From the NCBI RefSeq assembly GCF_004792695.1, contig NZ_SRXU01000006.1:1-64000 (forward strand): a DNA stretch of 64,000 nt, given 5' to 3'. Position 1 is the stretch's first letter; each line of letters starts with the position of its first letter. This DNA is from Sphingomonas naasensis. Its GTDB lineage: Bacteria > Pseudomonadota > Alphaproteobacteria > Sphingomonadales > Sphingomonadaceae. Position numbers and translations under genes: made by a program. This document shows positions 8,736-17,754 of this stretch, piece after piece. The notes beneath the pieces are model-generated. The model was not told where the DNA came from. It ran no database searches and was given only the letters and a program-made list of their open reading frames with translations.

Positions 8736-9982
8736 GACAGCGTCGCCGTCACGGAATCGACGATGACGCTGAACTGGTCCGGATGCGGCGGGGCGTGCAA
8801 GGAACGCTCGCCGACATGCACCTGCCCGTCCCGGCGCGACAGCGCAATCGTGTGGGCGGGATCGCTCTTCAGCGCCTTGTCGTAGCGCTTGCGCGGACTG
8901 CCGGTGACCACCGCCTCGGCCGAAAAGCCAGCGCGGCGGAGCTTGGCGACGAGCGCGATCGCGGCGAGGGCGAACTCGTCGGCTTCGGCGACCACGGCGA
9001 TGTCGACGGTCTCCCTCGCCGGCTCCGCGATCAGCATCGCCAGCCGCTCGACGCCTGCCGCCCAGCCGACGCCCGGCGTCTCGGGGCCGCCGAGCGAGCC
9101 GATCAGCCCGTCATAGCGCCCGCCGGCGAGCACGGTGCCCTGCGCGCCGAGGCGATCGGTGACGAATTCGAACGCGGTGTGGCGATAATAATCGAGCCCG
9201 CGGACGAGACGGCTGTTGCGGGTCCATGCCACCCCCGCCGCATCGAGCCCGTCGGTGACCGCCTTGAAGAAGGACGCCGCCTCTTCGGTGAGGTAGGCGT
9301 CGATATCGGGCGCGCTATCGGCGATCGGGCGGTCGCGCGGGTCCTTCGAATCGAGGATGCGCATCGGGTTCTTGTCGAGCCGGAGCTGGCTGTCCTCGGA
9401 CAGCGCTTCGCGGTGCGCCTCGAAATGCGCGACCAAAGCTGTGCGCCACGCGTCGCGCGTCGCGGCGTCGCCGAGCGTGTTGAGCTGGAGCGTCACGCCC
9501 TCGTGGATGCCGAGCTCGTGGAGCAGCTGGTCGGCGAGGACGAGCAGCTCGACGTCCGCCGCGGGCTCGGGCGCGCCGATGATCTCGGCGTCGACTTGGT
9601 GGAACTGGCGGAAGCGGCCCTTTTGCGGGCGCTCATAGCGGAACACCGGCCCCGCGGTGACCAGCTTGAGCGGGGCATATTGCTGCCAGCCCTCGGTGAT
9701 GTAGGCCCGGGCGATGCCGGCGGTGAATTCGGGGCGCAGCGTCAGCGAATCGCCACCGCGATCCTCGAAGCTGTACATCTCCTTCGAGACCACGTCCGAG
9801 GTCTCGCCCATCGAGCGGGCGAACACGCCGGTCGCCTCGAACACCGGGATGTCGACGCGCTGGAAGCAATAGAGCCGGCGGACGCGCTCGAACGTGTCGA
9901 GCACCTGCGCGAAGCGCCGTTGCTCCTCGCCGAAAATGTCCTGGGTGCCCCGGATCCGCTTGGGGGTTTCGATACGTGCCAT
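8732..9982 (-). CDS. hisS: Histidine-tRNA ligase
   Basis: This 416-residue class II aminoacyl-tRNA synthetase charges tRNA-His. Motif 2 is seen in [15 protein letters not shown], the histidine-binding segments in [16 protein letters not shown] and [15 protein letters not shown], and the C-terminal anticodon-binding domain spans about residues 325-405. It is the first gene of a minus-strand operon that continues into prfA and prmC. Confidence 0.97.
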   Translation of the reverse strand: MARIETPKRIRGTQDIFGEEQRRFAQVLDTFERVRRLYCFQRVDIPVFEATGVFARSMGETSDVVSKEMYSFEDRGGDSLTLRPEFTAGIARAYITEGWQQYAPLKLVTAGPVFRYERPQKGRFRQFHQVDAEIIGAPEPAADVELLVLADQLLHELGIHEGVTLQLNTLGDAATRDAWRTALVAHFEAHREALSEDSQLRLDKNPMRILDSKDPRDRPIADSAPDIDAYLTEEAASFFKAVTDGLDAAGVAWTRNSRLVRGLDYYRHTAFEFVTDRLGAQGTVLAGGRYDGLIGSLGGPETPGVGWAAGVERLAMLIAEPARETVDIAVVAEADEFALAAIALVAKLRRAGFSAEAVVTGSPRKRYDKALKSDPAHTIALSRRDGQVHVGERSLHAPPHPDQFSVIVDSVTATLS

Positions 9983-10074
9983 TTGGCGGGCGCTTCTAGG
10001 GCCTCGCGCGCAGTTGCGCCACTCCCCTTTAAATCGCGCGCGCGACGCCCATATTCCTTACCAAGTTCAACAAC

Positions 10075-10164
10075 ATGGAAGGAGGTGATCGAATGTCTCA
10101 TTGTCACACGCCGTCTGCGGCGCGCACTCGGGCTTCGGTTCGCTCCAGCGGGACTGCCGCCTGA
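10075..10164 (+). CDS. Putative micro-ORF with a perfect Shine-Dalgarno (leader peptide?)
   Basis: The ATG at 10093 opens a 23-residue frame, MSHCHTPSAARTRASVRSSG plus TAA, ending in TGA at 10162. It is preceded by AAGGAGGTGATC, the full complement of the 16S rRNA tail. An in-frame ATG at 10075 would add MEGGDR but would place the Shine-Dalgarno inside the gene, so 10093 is the more likely start. The peptide is rich in Ser, Arg, Thr and Ala with one Cys and two His. It is followed by a strong hairpin at 10206. No family is recognised. It could be a leader ORF for the efflux operon or an independent small transcript. Confidence 0.5.
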   Translation: MEGGDRMSHCHTPSAARTRASVRSSGTAA

Positions 10165-10205
10165 GGCATTGGATATCTGGTCGCTCGCCGCAGCGGCTGA
10201 CAATG

Positions 10206-10239
10206 GAAAGGCCGTTTCCCGCAGGGGAAGCGGCCTTTC
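10206..10239 (+). terminator. Strong hairpin after the micro-ORF (terminator or attenuator)
   Basis: GAAAGGCCG pairs with CGGCCTTTC, and inside it TTCCC pairs with GGGAA around a short loop. The stem is long and GC-rich. Only a short TTT lies inside the descending arm, so intrinsic termination is plausible but not textbook. It sits between the micro-ORF and the efflux operon, where it could attenuate read-through. Confidence 0.55.
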
Positions 10240-10240
10240 G

Positions 10241-10274
10241 TGTATCTGGATCATGTCTGACACAATCTGATACA
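10241..10274 (+). promoter_or_regulatory. Nested dyad upstream of the RND efflux operon (operator candidate)
   Basis: The outer half-sites TGTATC and GATACA (10241-10246, 10269-10274) surround an inner palindrome TGTCTGACA (10254-10262). The symmetry is imperfect by one base of offset. Its position about 75 nt before the first efflux gene fits a repressor site for a TetR- or MarR-type regulator, but no such regulator gene is adjacent. Confidence 0.45.
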
Positions 10275-10347
10275 TTTCTTCGCTAGATGGCGCGCAACCG
10301 CCTGCCTATGGGCGAGTTTCGGAACTGAACCGCGCCCCTGTCCGAGG

Positions 10348-11607
10348 GTGTGCTATGAGCGGGTCTGCGAATTGAATCTGAAGCCCTCGAACCTTTCCGG
10401 TCGATCGGCCACCGCGCTGGTGGCTGCGGCATTTCTCATCTCCTCGTGCGGCAGCGGCGGCGGCGACGCCCAGAAAAAGGGCGGACGCGGCCAGAGCGGG
10501 CCGGCGCAGGTCGGCTATGTCGTCGTCCAGCCGAGCAGCGTGCCGCTGGTCACCGAGCTTTCGGGCCGGGTCACCGCGTTCCAGACCTCCGAGGTGCGGC
10601 CGCAGGTCGCCGGGATCGTCCAGCGCCGGCTGTTCACCGAAGGCACGATCGTCCGCGCCGGGCAGACGCTCTACCAGATCGATCCGAGCCTCTATCAGGC
10701 GCAGGCGTCGCAGGCGCAGGCCAATCTACAGAGCGCCCGCGCCAGCGCCGAGGCCGCAAAGATCCGCGCCGAGCGCTATCGTCCGCTCGCCAAGATGGAG
10801 GCGGTGAGCCAGCAGGACTATACCGACGCCGCCGCGCAGGCGCGCCAGGCCGATGCCGCGGTTGCGCAGAACAACGCGCAGCTGCGCACCGCGCAGATCA
10901 ACCTGCGCTTCACCCGCGTCCCCGCCCCGATCACCGGCCGGATCGGCCGCTCGCTGGTCACCGAGGGCGCGCTGGTCACCGGCAACCAGGCCGATCCGCT
11001 CGCGGTGATCCAGCGGCTCGACCCGATCTTCGTCGACATCCAGCAGTCGAGCGCCGAGATGCTCGCGCTGCGCAAGGCGATGGCGAAGGGCGGCCTGACG
11101 CCGGCGAGCGCAACCGTGCGGCTCCGGCTCGAGGATGGCAGCGAATATAGCCAGACCGGGACGGTCGAATTCTCCGAAGTGATGGTCAACGAGAATACCG
11201 GGACGGTGACGCTGCGCGCGCGCTTCCCCAATCCCGAGGGCATCTTGCTCCCCGGCATGTTCGCCCGCGCGTCGTTCGCGCAGGCGATCGACCATCAGGC
11301 CTTCCTCGTGCCGCAGGCCGGGCTGTCGCGCGATCCGCGCGGCAACGCGACCGTGTGGGTGGTCGGCCCGGGCAACCGCGCGATCGCGCGCACCGTCGTC
11401 GCGACGCGCACCGAAGGCGCGAACTGGGTGGTGACGCAAGGCCTCGCGCCGGGCGACAAGGTGATCGTGCAGGGCACTGCGAACCTGCGCCCCGACGCCG
11501 AGATCCGGCCCGTCCCCTATACCGAGCCGCAGCGCATCGAGCCGGCCAAGCCCGGCGCGCAGGGCGGACAAGGCGCGCAGGGCGGCGCGGCGAAGAAGGG
11601 CGGCTGA
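10348..11607 (+). CDS. RND efflux periplasmic adaptor lipoprotein (AcrA/MexA family)
   Basis: This 419-residue membrane fusion protein links the inner-membrane RND pump to the outer-membrane channel. Lipobox LISSC gives a lipid-anchored N-terminus. Barrel-sandwich and hairpin segments follow (GIVQRRLFTEGTIVRAGQTL, coiled coil about 110-190, APITGRIGRSLVTEGALV). The tail is rich in Gly, Gln, Ala and Lys. Start GTG 10348 is the longest choice. TTG 10372 gives a neater signal peptide (MNLKPSNLSGRSATAL...). It is followed 5 nt later by the pump gene. Confidence 0.93.
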   Translation: MCYERVCELNLKPSNLSGRSATALVAAAFLISSCGSGGGDAQKKGGRGQSGPAQVGYVVVQPSSVPLVTELSGRVTAFQTSEVRPQVAGIVQRRLFTEGTIVRAGQTLYQIDPSLYQAQASQAQANLQSARASAEAAKIRAERYRPLAKMEAVSQQDYTDAAAQARQADAAVAQNNAQLRTAQINLRFTRVPAPITGRIGRSLVTEGALVTGNQADPLAVIQRLDPIFVDIQQSSAEMLALRKAMAKGGLTPASATVRLRLEDGSEYSQTGTVEFSEVMVNENTGTVTLRARFPNPEGILLPGMFARASFAQAIDHQAFLVPQAGLSRDPRGNATVWVVGPGNRAIARTVVATRTEGANWVVTQGLAPGDKVIVQGTANLRPDAEIRPVPYTEPQRIEPAKPGAQGGQGAQGGAAKKGG

Positions 11608-11612
11608 TCTAG

Positions 11613-14600
11613 ATGTCCCGCGTATTCATCGATCGCCCGATCTTCGCCTGGGTGATCGCGATCATCGTCATGCTGATGGGCGTCGGCGCGATCCTGTCGC
11701 TGCCGATCGCGCAATATCCCGACGTCGCCCCGCCCCAGGTCAACATCCGCGCCTCCTATCCCGGCGCCTCGGCGGAGACGGTGCAGAACTCGGTCACCCA
11801 GGTGATCGAGCAGCAGCTCACCGGGATCGACGGGCTGATCTATTTCAGCTCGTCCTCGACCTCGCGCGGGCAGGTCAACATCTCGGCGACCTTCGAGAAG
11901 GGCACCGATCCCGACATCGCGCAGGTCCAGGTCCAGAACCAGGTCCAGCAGGCGCTGTCGCGCCTGCCGCAGCAAGTGCAGCAGCAGGGGCTGCGCGTCA
12001 CCAAGTCCAACCCCGACTTCCTGCTGATCGTCGGCGTCTATGACGAGACCGACAAGCGCACCAACCAGGACGTGTCCGATTGGCTCGCCTCGAACCTGCA
12101 GGACCCGCTCGCGCGCGTCCCGGGCGTAGGCGACACCAATGTGTTCGGCGCGCCCTATGCGATGCGAATCTGGCTCAACCCCGATCGGCTGACCAGCTTC
12201 TCGCTGATGCCGAGCGACGTCATCACCGCGATCCAGAACCAGAATACCGAAGTCGCCGCGGGCGAGATCGGCGGCCAGCCGCAGCCGGCCACGCAGATGC
12301 TCAACGCCACCGTGACCGCCCAGTCGCGGCTCCAGACCCCGGCGCAGTTCGAGCAGATCATCCTCAAGACCGAGACCAGCGGCGCCAATGTGCTGCTCAA
12401 GGACGTCGCGCGGGTCGAGCTCGGCGCCGAGAGCTACAACGCGGTCAGCCGGGTCAACGGCCATCCCGGCGCAGGCATCGCGATCAGCCTCGCCCCCGGC
12501 GCCGACGCGCTCGAGACCGCCGACCTGGTCAAGGCCAAGGTCGACCAGATCGCGCGCGGCTTCCCGGCCGGCTTCAAATACGCCTTCGCCAACGACACCA
12601 CGGCGTTCATCGAGCTTTCGATCCACGAAGTGGTGAAGACGCTGATCGAGGCGATCATCCTCGTCGTCATCGTGATGTTCATCTTCCTGCAGAGCGTTCG
12701 CGCGACGCTGATCCCGTTCGTCGCGGTGCCGGTGGTGCTGCTCGGCACCTTCGCGGTGTTCTACGCGCTCGGCTTCTCGATCAACACGCTCACCCTGTTC
12801 GGGCTGGTGCTGGCGATCGGCATGCTCGTCGACGATGCGATCGTCGTGGTCGAGAATGTCGAGCGGCTGATGGAGGAGGATCCCGATCTCTCCCCGCGCG
12901 ACGCGACGATCAAGTCGATGGAGCAGATCCAGATGGCGCTGGTCGGCATCGCGCTGGTGCTCTCGGCGGTGTTCCTGCCGATGGCGTTCTTCGGCGGATC
13001 GACCGGCGTGATCTATCGCCAGTTCTCGGTGACGATCGTCTCGGCGATGGTGCTCTCGGTGCTGGTCGCGCTGATCCTGACGCCGGCGCTCACCGCGACC
13101 TTGCTCAAGAAGAAGAGCGAGGAGCATAATGGCTGGGTCGAGCGGCGCTTCCCCGCGGTCGGCGAATTCTTCGGCAAGGCGCGCGACTGGTTCAACCGCA
13201 ACTTCGACCGCGGCGTCGAGCGCTACACCGGCGCGGTGACGAGGGTCGTCGACCGCAAATGGCTGTTCCTGCTAATCTACGCGCTGGTCTGCGCGCTGCT
13301 GGTGCTGATGTTCACGCGGCTGCCCACCGGCTTCCTGCCGACCGAGGATCAGGGCGCGGCATCGGTGCAGTTCCGCCTGCCCGCGGGTGCGACGCAGAGC
13401 CGCACGCAGGAAGTGCAGAAGGCGGTCGAGCGCTATTTCATGGAGCAGGAGACGAAGAACACCTCGGTGATGTTCACCGTCACCGGCGGCGGCGGCGGTG
13501 GCGGCGCGAGCGGCCAGAACACCGGCCAGGGCTTCATCAATCTCGCCGACTGGTCGTTGCGCCACGGCAAGGAGAATGCCGCCGACGCGATCGTCCAGCG
13601 TGCCGCGGGCGCCTTCCGCAACTTCCGCGACGCGCAGGTCTTCGCGCTGGTCCCGCCGGCGATCCGCGGACTCGGCCAGTCGAGCGGCTTCACCATGCAG
13701 CTGCAGAATGCCAGCGGCATGTCGCGCGAGCAGTTCCTTGCCGCGCGCGACAAGCTGCTCGCCGCGGCGAATGCCGATCCGGAGCTCGCGCAGGTCCGCC
13801 TCTCCGACCTTCCCGACGTCGCGACGCTCAAGGTCGATATCGACCAGCAGAAGCTCTCGGCGCTCGGGCTGAGCCAGGGCGACGTCAACTCGACGCTGTC
13901 GACCGCCTGGGGCGGCCGCTACGTCAACGACTTCATCGATCGCGGCCGCGTGAAGCGCGTCTATGTGCAGGGCGATGCGCAGTTCCGCGCTAATCCCGAG
14001 AACATCAACGAATGGTTCGTCCGCTCGCGCAGCGGGGAGATGGCGCCCTTCTCCTCGTTCGCGCAGACCAGCTGGGCGACCGCGCCGACCACCATGTCGC
14101 GCTTCCAGGGCATTCCCGCCTTCGAGATCCAGGGCCAGGCCGCGCCGGGCACCAGCTCGGGCGAGGCGATGCGCAAGATGGAGACGCTCGCGGCGCAGAT
14201 CCCCGGCACCAGCGTCGCCTGGTCGGGGCTGTCGTTCCAGGAGCGGCTGTCCTCGGGCCAGGCGCCCTATCTCTACGCGGTGTCACTGCTCGTCGTGTTC
14301 CTGTGCCTCGCGGCGCTGTACGAGAGCTGGTCGATCCCGGTGGCGGTGCTGCTGGTGATCCCGCTGGGCCTGATCGGCGCGGTGTTCGCGGTGACGCTGC
14401 GCGGGCTGCAGAACGACGTCTATCTGCAGATCGGCCTGCTCACCACCATGGGCCTCGCCGCCAAGAACGCGATCCTGATGATCGAGTTCGCCGAGCGCGC
14501 CGAGAAGGAAGGCAAGCGCGTGATCGACGCCGCGATCGAGGCGGCCCGCATCCGGCTCCGCCCGATCCTGATGACCAGCCTCGCCTTCATCTTCGGCGTG

Positions 14601-14801
14601 ATGCCGCTGGCGATCTCGACCGGCGCCGGCGCCAATGCCCGCATCGCGATCGGCACCGCGGTGATCGGCGGCATGCTGACCGCGACGATCCTCGCGATCT
14701 TCTACATCCCGCTGTTCTTCGTGCTGGTCCGCCGCGGCGTGCGCGACGGGCTCAAGGCCGCCCGTGCGCGGTTCGGGCGCAACCGGGAGGCGCAGGCATG
14801 A
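11613..14801 (+). CDS. RND efflux pump permease (HAE1 family, AcrB/MexB-like)
   Basis: This 1062-residue proton-driven drug/solute exporter of the inner membrane has two homologous halves, each with six transmembrane helices and a large periplasmic loop. The proton-relay aspartates are in GMLVDDAIVVVENVERLM (TM4), and the conserved Lys is in AKNAILMIEFAE (TM10). Length is typical for AcrB homologues. A glycine-rich segment (TGGGGGGGGASG) lies in the second periplasmic loop. Its stop overlaps the start of the outer-membrane channel gene by 4 nt. Confidence 0.96.
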   Translation: MSRVFIDRPIFAWVIAIIVMLMGVGAILSLPIAQYPDVAPPQVNIRASYPGASAETVQNSVTQVIEQQLTGIDGLIYFSSSSTSRGQVNISATFEKGTDPDIAQVQVQNQVQQALSRLPQQVQQQGLRVTKSNPDFLLIVGVYDETDKRTNQDVSDWLASNLQDPLARVPGVGDTNVFGAPYAMRIWLNPDRLTSFSLMPSDVITAIQNQNTEVAAGEIGGQPQPATQMLNATVTAQSRLQTPAQFEQIILKTETSGANVLLKDVARVELGAESYNAVSRVNGHPGAGIAISLAPGADALETADLVKAKVDQIARGFPAGFKYAFANDTTAFIELSIHEVVKTLIEAIILVVIVMFIFLQSVRATLIPFVAVPVVLLGTFAVFYALGFSINTLTLFGLVLAIGMLVDDAIVVVENVERLMEEDPDLSPRDATIKSMEQIQMALVGIALVLSAVFLPMAFFGGSTGVIYRQFSVTIVSAMVLSVLVALILTPALTATLLKKKSEEHNGWVERRFPAVGEFFGKARDWFNRNFDRGVERYTGAVTRVVDRKWLFLLIYALVCALLVLMFTRLPTGFLPTEDQGAASVQFRLPAGATQSRTQEVQKAVERYFMEQETKNTSVMFTVTGGGGGGGASGQNTGQGFINLADWSLRHGKENAADAIVQRAAGAFRNFRDAQVFALVPPAIRGLGQSSGFTMQLQNASGMSREQFLAARDKLLAAANADPELAQVRLSDLPDVATLKVDIDQQKLSALGLSQGDVNSTLSTAWGGRYVNDFIDRGRVKRVYVQGDAQFRANPENINEWFVRSRSGEMAPFSSFAQTSWATAPTTMSRFQGIPAFEIQGQAAPGTSSGEAMRKMETLAAQIPGTSVAWSGLSFQERLSSGQAPYLYAVSLLVVFLCLAALYESWSIPVAVLLVIPLGLIGAVFAVTLRGLQNDVYLQIGLLTTMGLAAKNAILMIEFAERAEKEGKRVIDAAIEAARIRLRPILMTSLAFIFGVMPLAISTGAGANARIAIGTAVIGGMLTATILAIFYIPLFFVLVRRGVRDGLKAARARFGRNREAQA

Positions 14802-16354
14802 GGCATCCCCCCTTCATCACCCCGGCCGACGTGCCGGCGTCCGCTTCGCCGCAATCGAAAGGCCCTCGCCGCTTGTCCGTCCTCCAGCCGCACGGTGGAT
14901 CCCGGCACAAGGCCGGGATGACGATGGGGGTTATGGCGGCGCTGGCGCTCGCCGGCTGCTCGATGGAGCCGAAATATATCCAGCCGGCCGCGCCGGTGCC
15001 GCCGGGCTGGCCGGTCGGCGATGCCTATCTCAGGCAGAGCGAAGCGGCGCTGCCCGCGGTCACCTATCGCGACATCTTCCGCGATGCGCGGCTCCAGAAG
15101 CTGATCGAGCAGGCGCTGACCGAGAATCGCGATCTGCGCCTTGCCGCGGCGAACATCCGCGCGGCGCGCGAGCAATATCGCATCCAGCGCGCCGATCGCC
15201 TGCCCGACGTCTCGGCGGGCGCCGGCGCCACCGTTTCGGGCGGACAGAGCAGCAATTCCGCGGCCAGTTCGGGATCGGATCCGCGCACGCGGTTCACCGC
15301 CGATGTCGGGATCACCGGGTTCGAGCTCGACCTGTTCGGCCGTGTCGCCTCGCTCACCCGCGCCGAGCAGAATCGCTATTTCGCCACCGAAGCCGGCGCG
15401 CGGGCGACCTATCTGACGCTGGTCGGCGATATCGCGAGCGCGTGGCTGACCTATGCCGCCGATGCCAGCCTGCTCCAGATCGCGCAGGATACCGCGGCCA
15501 ATGCCGGGAACAGCGTCCGCCTGACCCGCGCCCGGCTGCAGGGCGGGATCGCGCCGCGCACCGATCTGCGCCAGGCCGAGCAGGTGCTCGAAGGCGCGCG
15601 CGCCGATCTCGCCGAGCAGCGCACCGCGCTGGCGCAGGATATCAACGCGCTCCAGCTGCTGGTCGGCGCGCCGATCGATCCGGCGCTGCTGCCCAAATCG
15701 CTCGACGAGGCGGCGCCGACGATCGCGGAGCTGCCCGCGGGGGTCGATTCGGGGGTGCTGCTGCGTCGGCCGGACGTGGTTCAGGCCGAATATCAGCTGC
15801 GCGCCGCCAATGCCGAGATCGGGGCGGCGCGCGCGGCGCTGTTCCCGCGCATCTCGCTGACCGGGCTGCTCGGGCTGGCGAGCAACGCGCTGACCGGGCT
15901 GTTCAGCGGCAGCGGGTTCAACTGGTCGGCCGGCGGCGACGCGAGCTATTCGATCTTCAACGCCGGCGCCGGCAAGGCCAATGTTCGACTGAGCGAGGCG
16001 CAGCGCGACGCCGCGGTGGCGAGCTATGAGCGCGCGATCCAGTCGGCGTTCCGCGAAGTCGCCGATGCGCTGGCGCGGCGCGGGACGATCACCGAGCAGC
16101 TCCGCGCGACGCAGGCGCAGGAGAGTGCCGCCGCCGATACCTTCCGGCTGGCCGAGGCGCGCTATCGCGGCGGGATCGACACCTTCCTGTCGAGCCTCGA
16201 CGCGCAGCGCTCGCTCTATTCGGCGCGGCGGACGCTGGTGAACACGCGGCTGGTGCAGGCGAGCAACCTCGTGACGCTGTACCGCACGCTGGGCGGCGAT
16301 TCGCTGCTGCAGGCGACGCCGCAGGGGCCCGAGACGGTTAGCACCCAGCCCTAG
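14798..16354 (+). CDS. Outer-membrane efflux channel lipoprotein (NodT/OprM family)
   Basis: This 518-residue TolC-like channel completes the tripartite pump. LALAGCSMEPKYIQP marks the lipid-anchored Cys. Two outer-membrane efflux repeats follow (about 100-290 and 310-500; NIRAAREQYRIQRADRLPDV and ELRAANAEIGAARAALFPRI-type segments). ATG 14798 overlaps the pump stop. However, the first 40 residues are encoded by repeat-like DNA containing a REP-type palindrome, and ATG 14918 inside that palindrome would give a short lipoprotein signal (MTMGVMAALALAGC). The true start is therefore uncertain. It is convergent with the halogenase-like gene through a shared CTAG. Confidence 0.93.
   Translation: MRHPPFITPADVPASASPQSKGPRRLSVLQPHGGSRHKAGMTMGVMAALALAGCSMEPKYIQPAAPVPPGWPVGDAYLRQSEAALPAVTYRDIFRDARLQKLIEQALTENRDLRLAAANIRAAREQYRIQRADRLPDVSAGAGATVSGGQSSNSAASSGSDPRTRFTADVGITGFELDLFGRVASLTRAEQNRYFATEAGARATYLTLVGDIASAWLTYAADASLLQIAQDTAANAGNSVRLTRARLQGGIAPRTDLRQAEQVLEGARADLAEQRTALAQDINALQLLVGAPIDPALLPKSLDEAAPTIAELPAGVDSGVLLRRPDVVQAEYQLRAANAEIGAARAALFPRISLTGLLGLASNALTGLFSGSGFNWSAGGDASYSIFNAGAGKANVRLSEAQRDAAVASYERAIQSAFREVADALARRGTITEQLRATQAQESAAADTFRLAEARYRGGIDTFLSSLDAQRSLYSARRTLVNTRLVQASNLVTLYRTLGGDSLLQATPQGPETVSTQP
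14899..14919. repeat. Short REP-like palindrome at the 5' end of the efflux channel gene
   Basis: ATCCCGGC and GCCGGGAT flank ACAAG: an 8-bp perfect dyad of the kind dispersed in many alphaproteobacterial intergenic regions. Upstream, at about 14817-14840, another fragment (CCCCGGCC...GTGCCGGCG) has similar character. The element lies inside the reading frame upstream of the lipobox, which is unusual because such repeats normally avoid coding DNA. Confidence 0.7.
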
Positions 16355-17754
16355 ACGGCCGGAATCTCGCAACGCGCGAGATACTCGGCATAGGCCGGCA
16401 CGCGTGCCGGGAGCGCGGCGAGGCCGGCGCGCATCTCCGCCATCCCCGCCGCTGCAACCTCGGCCGGCACCCCGGCGGCCGAGGGATCGATCGCCTGCGG
16501 CAGCACCCCGAGGCCGAGCAACGCGGAGATCCAGATCTCCTCGAGCAGGCTGTCCTCATCCTCGTGGACGAACTGGCCGCGCCGCTCGAACAGCGCGAGG
16601 ATGCGCGCGAGGCTGTTGGGAACGGCGATCGGCAGGCCGAGGCGAAGATAGTGGAGCGCCTGAAAGTCGCGCATCCGCTCGGCCTCGGCATTGGCGCGGC
16701 GGTTATACTCGGCGATCTCGACCGGGTGGCAGTCACGCCCCGGCAGCAGCTCGATCGCGCGCATGATGCCGCTCTGGGCGAGGTGGAGATTGGGCCAGTG
16801 CAGCGGATCGAGCGCGACCGCCGCGTCGCCGAGCGCGACGACGTTGTGCGTCCAGGGCGTGCTGCGCCGGCCGGGGCGTATCGCGATCGACTGCCCCTCC
16901 CCGCGATCGCCGTGGACGCGGCCGAGGATGGTCTTGCCCGGCAGCGGCGCCGCGAATTGCCAGCCCGCCTGGCCGCCGATGATCGTGTCGGCAGGATCGG
17001 CGGCGCTGGCGGGCGCCGCGCCGAGATCGAGCCGATCGAACGGCAGCGTCGCGCTCCAGTCCTCGAAGCCGGGGGCGAGGGCGGCGGCCAGCGGCGCGGC
17101 GGGGCCGGACGCGTCGATATAGAGATCGGCCTCGATCCGCCGACCGCCGGCGAGCAGCAGCGCCGCGACGCCGCCATCGGCGCGCCGCTCGATTCCGCCG
17201 AACGCCCCCGCGAGGCCAGTCACGCGCAAGGAAGCGGCCAGCGCGGCGAGGGCGGCGCAATAGCGTTCGGAGACGAGCCGCAGCGCATAGTCGAAGGCGG
17301 CGAACGGGGTGCCGGGCCGGGGATGGACGAACTTGCCCGCCTCGGCGAGCACGCCGGCCACCGCGTGGCGATGCCAGGCCTCGGCGCGACCTTCGCGACG
17401 TGCCCGCGCCCAGAGCTGGTGGAACGCGACGTTGCCCGCGGGCGCGCCGTGCTCGCCATGGACGTGGAACCAGCGCGCGGCACCGGCGGGCCAGTTCTCG
17501 AAGCGGAGCCCGAGCCGCGGCACCGCGGCGCCGGCGCGGAGCAGCGTCGCCTCGTCGAGCCCGATGCGCGCGTGGAAGCGGTGGATCGTGCTGGTGCTGC
17601 CTGGCAGCCGATCGGCGAGCGCGGCCGGATCGGGCGCGGTCTCGATCACGCTGACCGCAAGCTGCGGCAACGCGCGGGCGAAGGCGGCGGCGGCGGACAG
17701 GCCGACGATGCCGCCGCCGAGAATGGCGAGGCTGCGGATCGCGCGATCGCTCAT
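16351..17754 (-). CDS. Halogenase-like flavoprotein lacking catalytic motifs
   Basis: This 467-residue protein is related to FAD-dependent tryptophan halogenases. A dinucleotide-binding start (LAILGGGIVGLSAAAAFARA) and the late NVVALGDAAVALDPLH segment are present. Three halogenase signatures are missing: the catalytic Lys position reads VPRLGLRF (Arg, residue 80), WxWxIP is replaced by WQFAAPLPGK, and the active-site Glu position reads PLHWPNLHLAQ. It overlaps the upstream halogenase-like gene by 4 nt. Halogenation is unlikely. A structural or regulatory partner, or another flavin reaction, is possible. Confidence 0.8.
   Translation of the reverse strand: MSDRAIRSLAILGGGIVGLSAAAAFARALPQLAVSVIETAPDPAALADRLPGSTSTIHRFHARIGLDEATLLRAGAAVPRLGLRFENWPAGAARWFHVHGEHGAPAGNVAFHQLWARARREGRAEAWHRHAVAGVLAEAGKFVHPRPGTPFAAFDYALRLVSERYCAALAALAASLRVTGLAGAFGGIERRADGGVAALLLAGGRRIEADLYIDASGPAAPLAAALAPGFEDWSATLPFDRLDLGAAPASAADPADTIIGGQAGWQFAAPLPGKTILGRVHGDRGEGQSIAIRPGRRSTPWTHNVVALGDAAVALDPLHWPNLHLAQSGIMRAIELLPGRDCHPVEIAEYNRRANAEAERMRDFQALHYLRLGLPIAVPNSLARILALFERRGQFVHEDEDSLLEEIWISALLGLGVLPQAIDPSAAGVPAEVAAAGMAEMRAGLAALPARVPAYAEYLARCEIPAV

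Noticed and set aside
11517..13127. A minus-strand frame rich in His, Arg, Glu and Asp opposite the RND pump
   Set aside because: Composition is typical of antisense to hydrophobic, GC-rich membrane-protein codons. No start or ribosome binding site supports it.
14012..14797. Upstream extension of the efflux channel frame into the pump gene
   Set aside because: It would overlap almost 800 nt of the well-supported pump gene in another frame. The coupled ATG at 14798 or the ATG at 14918 is far more likely.
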